From: Pseudomonadota bacterium
GTDB lineage: Bacteria; Pseudomonadota; Gammaproteobacteria; Burkholderiales; Burkholderiaceae_C
Assembly (NCBI GenBank): GCA_023438115.1
Contig: JAEZEB010000078.1
Coordinates: forward strand, 1-15,380
DNA: 15,380 bases
Reading direction: 5' to 3'
Each line of letters begins with the position of its first letter. Position 1 is the stretch's first letter. Positions 13,205-15,380 of this stretch are shown here, in pieces. The notes below the pieces were generated by a model, which was not told the DNA's origin, searched no databases, and saw only the letters and a program-made list of their open reading frames with translations. The translations under genes and the position numbers were made by a program.

Positions 13205-13591
13205 CTACGCGATGTCCGCGCCGCGCTGCGCGAGCAGCGCGCGCAGCACCGAGCGGTGGCAACGCTGCTCGTCTTCGCAATAGCAGCCGACGGCGAAGGC
13301 CGCCTGGTGCGACAGCGCCGCCAGCGCATCCAGCAGGTGGCTGGCGTCGGGCTGCTTCATCTCGGCCTCGAACTTGCGCTTGAACGCCGCCCATTCCTTG
13401 TCGGTTTCCGCGGCGCGGCCTTCGGCCATGAGGTCGGCGCTGGGCGACAGGTTGGGCAACCACACGTCGTAGAAATCGCGCGGCGCGAATTCTTCCTTGG
13501 GCACGCCCCGCGGCGGCCGCCGCACGGTGCCCAGGCGCAGGCCTTCGCCGGGCGCGCGCGGGGTGCCGAGGCGGACGATGCGAACGGGCAT
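13205..13591 (-). CDS. DUF488 family protein
   Basis: 128 residues. The C-terminal part holds the DUF488 hallmark CYCEDEQRCHRS with three Cys and a His, followed by a short helix. The N-terminal part has RLGTPR and the DVWLPNLSPS segment typical of the family. The function is not established; the conserved Cys/His cluster suggests metal binding or a nucleic-acid-related role. It is cytoplasmic, with no signal or membrane segment. It lies 15 nt downstream of the response-regulator gene on the same strand and probably shares its transcript. The start ATG at 13591 has no evident Shine-Dalgarno. The gene is about usual length for the family and intact. Confidence 0.87.
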   Translation of the reverse strand: MPVRIVRLGTPRAPGEGLRLGTVRRPPRGVPKEEFAPRDFYDVWLPNLSPSADLMAEGRAAETDKEWAAFKRKFEAEMKQPDASHLLDALAALSHQAAFAVGCYCEDEQRCHRSVLRALLAQRGADIA

Positions 13592-13606
13592 GCGGATAGC
13601 GTACGC

Positions 13607-14011
13607 CTAATCCGCGGCCAGGCCCAGCGCGCCGGCCACGATGCCGTGCAGCTGCGCGGTGGTGGCACTCTTGGACACGGTGGGGTGGTCGCCGAACACG
13701 CCCTCGAGGTCGGTCGCTTCCTCGGGCCCCACCAGCGCCGTGAGGTAGATCAGGGGGATGTGCGCGGTGGCGGGGTCCTGCGACAGCGCGAAGGCGACGT
13801 CGTCGCCGGGCATGCCCGGCATGTTGATGTCGCAGAGGATCACGCCCGGCCGCTCCTCGCGCGCCCGTTCGACGGCGCGGGCCGGATCCGTGAGGCCCAC
13901 CACGCGGAAATTGGGGCCCAGCCGACCGGCGATGGCCCAGGCCACGGCCTCGTCGTCGTCGACGACCAGCACGCAGGGCTTGGCTTTCTCAGGGTCGGGC
14001 AGGTTGCGCAT
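13607..14011 (-). CDS. Single-domain response regulator (CheY-like)
   Basis: 134 residues from the ATG at 14011; an extension to GTG at 14083 would add a poorly conserved-looking tail. It consists of a receiver domain only: acidic triad D18-D19-D20, phospho-acceptor D61 (ILCDINMPGMPG), T91 (IYLTAL) and K114 (VSKSAT). No output domain follows, so it must work by protein-protein contact, as CheY/DivK-type regulators do. No kinase gene adjoins it. The hybrid kinase at 5944-7647 in the same window is a conceivable partner but is 6 kb away with no sequence evidence of pairing. It is divergent from the methionine synthase gene and upstream of DUF488. A TATGAT -10-like hexamer lies at 14045-14050. 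Confidence 0.9.
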   Translation of the reverse strand: MRNLPDPEKAKPCVLVVDDDEAVAWAIAGRLGPNFRVVGLTDPARAVERAREERPGVILCDINMPGMPGDDVAFALSQDPATAHIPLIYLTALVGPEEATDLEGVFGDHPTVSKSATTAQLHGIVAGALGLAAD

Positions 14012-14044
14012 GCTGCACTTGGCACTTAGGGTTGCAGGGCGCAG

Positions 14045-14050
14045 ATCATA
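14045..14050 (-). promoter_or_regulatory. -10-like hexamer TATGAT for the response-regulator/DUF488 pair
   Basis: TATGAT on the minus strand matches TATAAT at 5 of 6 positions and would give a leader of about 27 nt. The -35 region at 17 bp is TTCCCT, a weak match. The same intergenic region must also hold the methionine synthase promoter; a TTGGCA (14019-14024) on the plus strand is a candidate -35 with only a poor -10. Confidence 0.35.
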
Positions 14051-14115
14051 GGCTGACCGCAGAGCCAAGGGAACTCCCTGCACACCCCCGACCCCTCGTC
14101 CAGGAGATAGTTGAC

Positions 14116-15135
14116 ATGTTTTCCACCACGATCGCGGGCAGCCTGCCCAAGCCCGGCTGGCTGGCCGAGACGCACAAGCTCTGGCCCCGCTGGCGCGCGG
14201 AGGGCGACGACCTGCGCCAGGCCAAGGCCGACGCCACCCTGCTGTGGCTCAAGCAGCAGGAAGACGCCGGGCTCGACATCCTCACCGACGGCGAGCAGTC
14301 GCGGCAGCACTTCGTGCACGGCTTCCTCGAGTGCGTCGAAGGCATCGACTTCGAGCACAAGGTGGAGATGGGCATCCGCAACGACCGCTACAAGGCGCTG
14401 GTGCCGCAGGTGGTGGGACCGCTGCGCCTGAAGGGCCGCGTGCACGCGTTCGAGGCGCGGCTGGCGCGCGCGCACACGACGCGCCGGCTCAAGTTCACGT
14501 TACCCGGTCCCATGACCATCGTCGACACGGTGGCCGACCGCCACTACGGCGACCGCGAGAAGCTCGCCTTCGCCTTCGCCGAACTCCTCAACCAGGAGGC
14601 GCACGGGCTCGAAGCCGACGGCGTGGACATCGTGCAGTTCGACGAGCCGGCCTTCAACGTCTACATGCGCGATGCGGCCGACTGGGGCGTGCGCGCGGTG
14701 GAACGCGCCGCGCGCGGCCTCACGTGCACCACCGCCGTCCACATCTGCTACGGCTACGGCATCCAGGCCAACAACGACTGGAAGAAGACGCTGGGCGAGG
14801 AGTGGCGGCAGTACGAGCAGGTCTTCCCCGCGCTCGCCGCCAGCCGGATCGACCAGGTGAGCCTGGAGTGCTACCACTCGCACGTGCCGCCGGACCTGAT
14901 GGCCTTGCTCAAGGGCAAGGACGTGATGGTCGGCGTGATCGACGTCGCGAGCGAGGTCGTGGAGACGCCGGAGCAGGTGGCCGACACGATAGGCCGCGCG
15001 CTGCAGTTCGTCGCCCGCGAGCGGCTGCTGCCTTGCACTAACTGCGGCATGGCGCCCATGGACCGCGACGTGGCGCTGCGCAAGCTGCAGGCGCTCGCGC
15101 AGGGCGCGGAGCTGGCGCGACGGCGTTACGGCTGA
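14116..15135 (+). CDS. Core methionine synthase, MetE C-terminal-domain type (MesD-like)
   Basis: 339 residues, equal to the catalytic C-terminal half of MetE without its N-terminal folate-binding half. It begins TTIAGSLPKP, the usual start of this barrel. Zinc ligands can be matched to E. coli MetE H641/C643/E665/C726 as H209 and C211 (VHICYGYG), E251 (LECYHS) and C310 (TNCGM). The substrate-binding QFDEPAF is also present. Between C211 and E251 there is an extra stretch of about 18 residues relative to MetE. It should methylate homocysteine to methionine in the cytoplasm. Among core synthases, the MesD family of aerobic bacteria is the best fit from organism type and sequence style; MesD is reported to need a DUF1852 partner and oxygen rather than methylfolate or cobalamin. 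No DUF1852 gene is next to it here. AGGAG at 14102-14106 supports the start. Confidence 0.88.
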   Translation: MFSTTIAGSLPKPGWLAETHKLWPRWRAEGDDLRQAKADATLLWLKQQEDAGLDILTDGEQSRQHFVHGFLECVEGIDFEHKVEMGIRNDRYKALVPQVVGPLRLKGRVHAFEARLARAHTTRRLKFTLPGPMTIVDTVADRHYGDREKLAFAFAELLNQEAHGLEADGVDIVQFDEPAFNVYMRDAADWGVRAVERAARGLTCTTAVHICYGYGIQANNDWKKTLGEEWRQYEQVFPALAASRIDQVSLECYHSHVPPDLMALLKGKDVMVGVIDVASEVVETPEQVADTIGRALQFVARERLLPCTNCGMAPMDRDVALRKLQALAQGAELARRRYG

Positions 15136-15147
15136 GCCTGCGCCCGC

Positions 15148-15180
15148 GCCCTGTCGGACCTGTCCGACGTGGCGCAGGGC
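15148..15180 (+). terminator. Nested hairpin after the methionine synthase gene
   Basis: Inner arms GTCGGAC (15153-15159) and GTCCGAC (15162-15168) are complementary with a 2-nt gap. Outer arms GCCCTG (15148-15153) and CAGGGC (15175-15180) also pair. The structure starts 13 nt after the stop codon. It is followed by AAATCCTC rather than a T-run, so termination would be inefficient or Rho-assisted. Its right arm runs into a string shared with the region upstream of the YqjD-like gene, so a regulatory role for the next gene is an alternative. Confidence 0.35.
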
Positions 15181-15241
15181 AAATCCTCGCCGCGCTGTCC
15201 GCATCGGCCTACACGGCGGCGCCCCGGCCCTTCGGTAGAAA
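15174..15241 (+). promoter_or_regulatory. GCAGGGCAAATCCT and GCCTACACGG boxes plus TAGAAA upstream of the last gene
   Basis: GCAGGGCAAATCCT (15174-15187) matches 1113-1126 at 13 of 14 positions. GCCTACACGG (15207-15216) is identical to 4360-4369. TAGAAA (15236-15241) is a possible -10, giving a leader of about 19 nt before the ATG at 15267. Confidence 0.4.
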
Positions 15242-15266
15242 CACAGCCGTTGCCCTGGAGCTCCAC

Positions 15267-15380
15267 ATGAAGACGAGTGCACGTACCGCACGGCTGGTGT
15301 CGGGCGCGGCCGCCGCGGCGGTGGCGTGCGTCGCGCTCGGGGCGGCCACCGAAGCCTGGCGCGAGCGGCGCGAGGAAGCG
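15267..15380 (+). CDS. Partial gene with N-terminal signal/membrane segment, function unknown
   Basis: 38 codons are visible before the right edge of the window. The product begins with a basic segment (MKTSARTAR) followed by an Ala/Val-rich hydrophobic stretch (about residues 10-28) and then a charged segment (EAWRERREEA). This fits a signal peptide or a membrane anchor, probably uncleaved because no good cleavage site follows at once. GGAG at 15257-15260, 6 nt before the ATG, supports the start. The family cannot be named. Upstream boxes are shared with the KaiC-like and YqjD-like genes, so it may be co-regulated with them. Confidence 0.65.
   Translation, partial: MKTSARTARLVSGAAAAAVACVALGAATEAWRERREEA

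Noticed and set aside
14111..14116. Perfect TTGACA that could be a sigma-70 -35
   Set aside because: It overlaps the start codon of the methionine synthase gene, and no -10-like hexamer lies 16-18 bp downstream.

Overview
The window is very GC-rich DNA, with codon third positions almost all G or C and long open frames on the opposite strand. It reads as chromosome of a betaproteobacterium, most likely Burkholderiales/Comamonadaceae (Ramlibacter- or Variovorax-like). That placement rests on gene content and protein style recalled from memory, not on a search. I see no insertion sequence, phage gene, CRISPR array, tRNA or rRNA. Gene density is high: 15 complete CDSs, plus one partial CDS at each edge.

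Region 1 (1-1560): three leftward genes, namely the start of a P1/DmpA-type peptidase, a 20-cysteine copper-storage-type four-helix-bundle protein, and an exported DUF411 metal-binding protein. They are followed by a rightward ElaB/YqjD-type membrane-anchored stress protein. Region 2 (1570-4330): a leftward exported glycerophosphodiester phosphodiesterase diverges from an acyl-CoA synthetase. Together they could feed glycerol phosphate and fatty acids from lipid turnover into catabolism. Region 3 (4430-7650): a double-domain KaiC-like ATPase is translationally coupled to a soluble hybrid histidine kinase.

Region 4 (7650-13200): a leftward four-helix membrane protein diverges from six tightly packed rightward genes. 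These encode an SDR/DoxX-like fusion, a DUF2269 membrane protein, a thioredoxin-reductase-like flavoprotein, an enolase-superfamily enzyme, a voltage-gated K+ channel with a C-terminal zinc ribbon, and a small exported protein. Region 5 (13200-15380): a leftward pair (single-domain response regulator, then DUF488) diverges from a short core methionine synthase that lacks the MetE N-terminal half. A partial gene with an N-terminal signal or membrane segment ends the window.

Three points deserve a second look. (i) The KaiC-HK module has no KaiA or KaiB in view, and the S/T phosphorylation dyad of classical KaiC is replaced by Ser-Tyr. (ii) Several genes without a Shine-Dalgarno have a -10-like hexamer ending only 6-7 nt before the ATG, which suggests leaderless mRNAs. 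(iii) A box of the type CCTACA(C/G)NG recurs upstream of the YqjD-like gene, the KaiC gene and the last partial gene, so these may share a regulon or a promoter class. No gap between genes exceeds about 170 bp.
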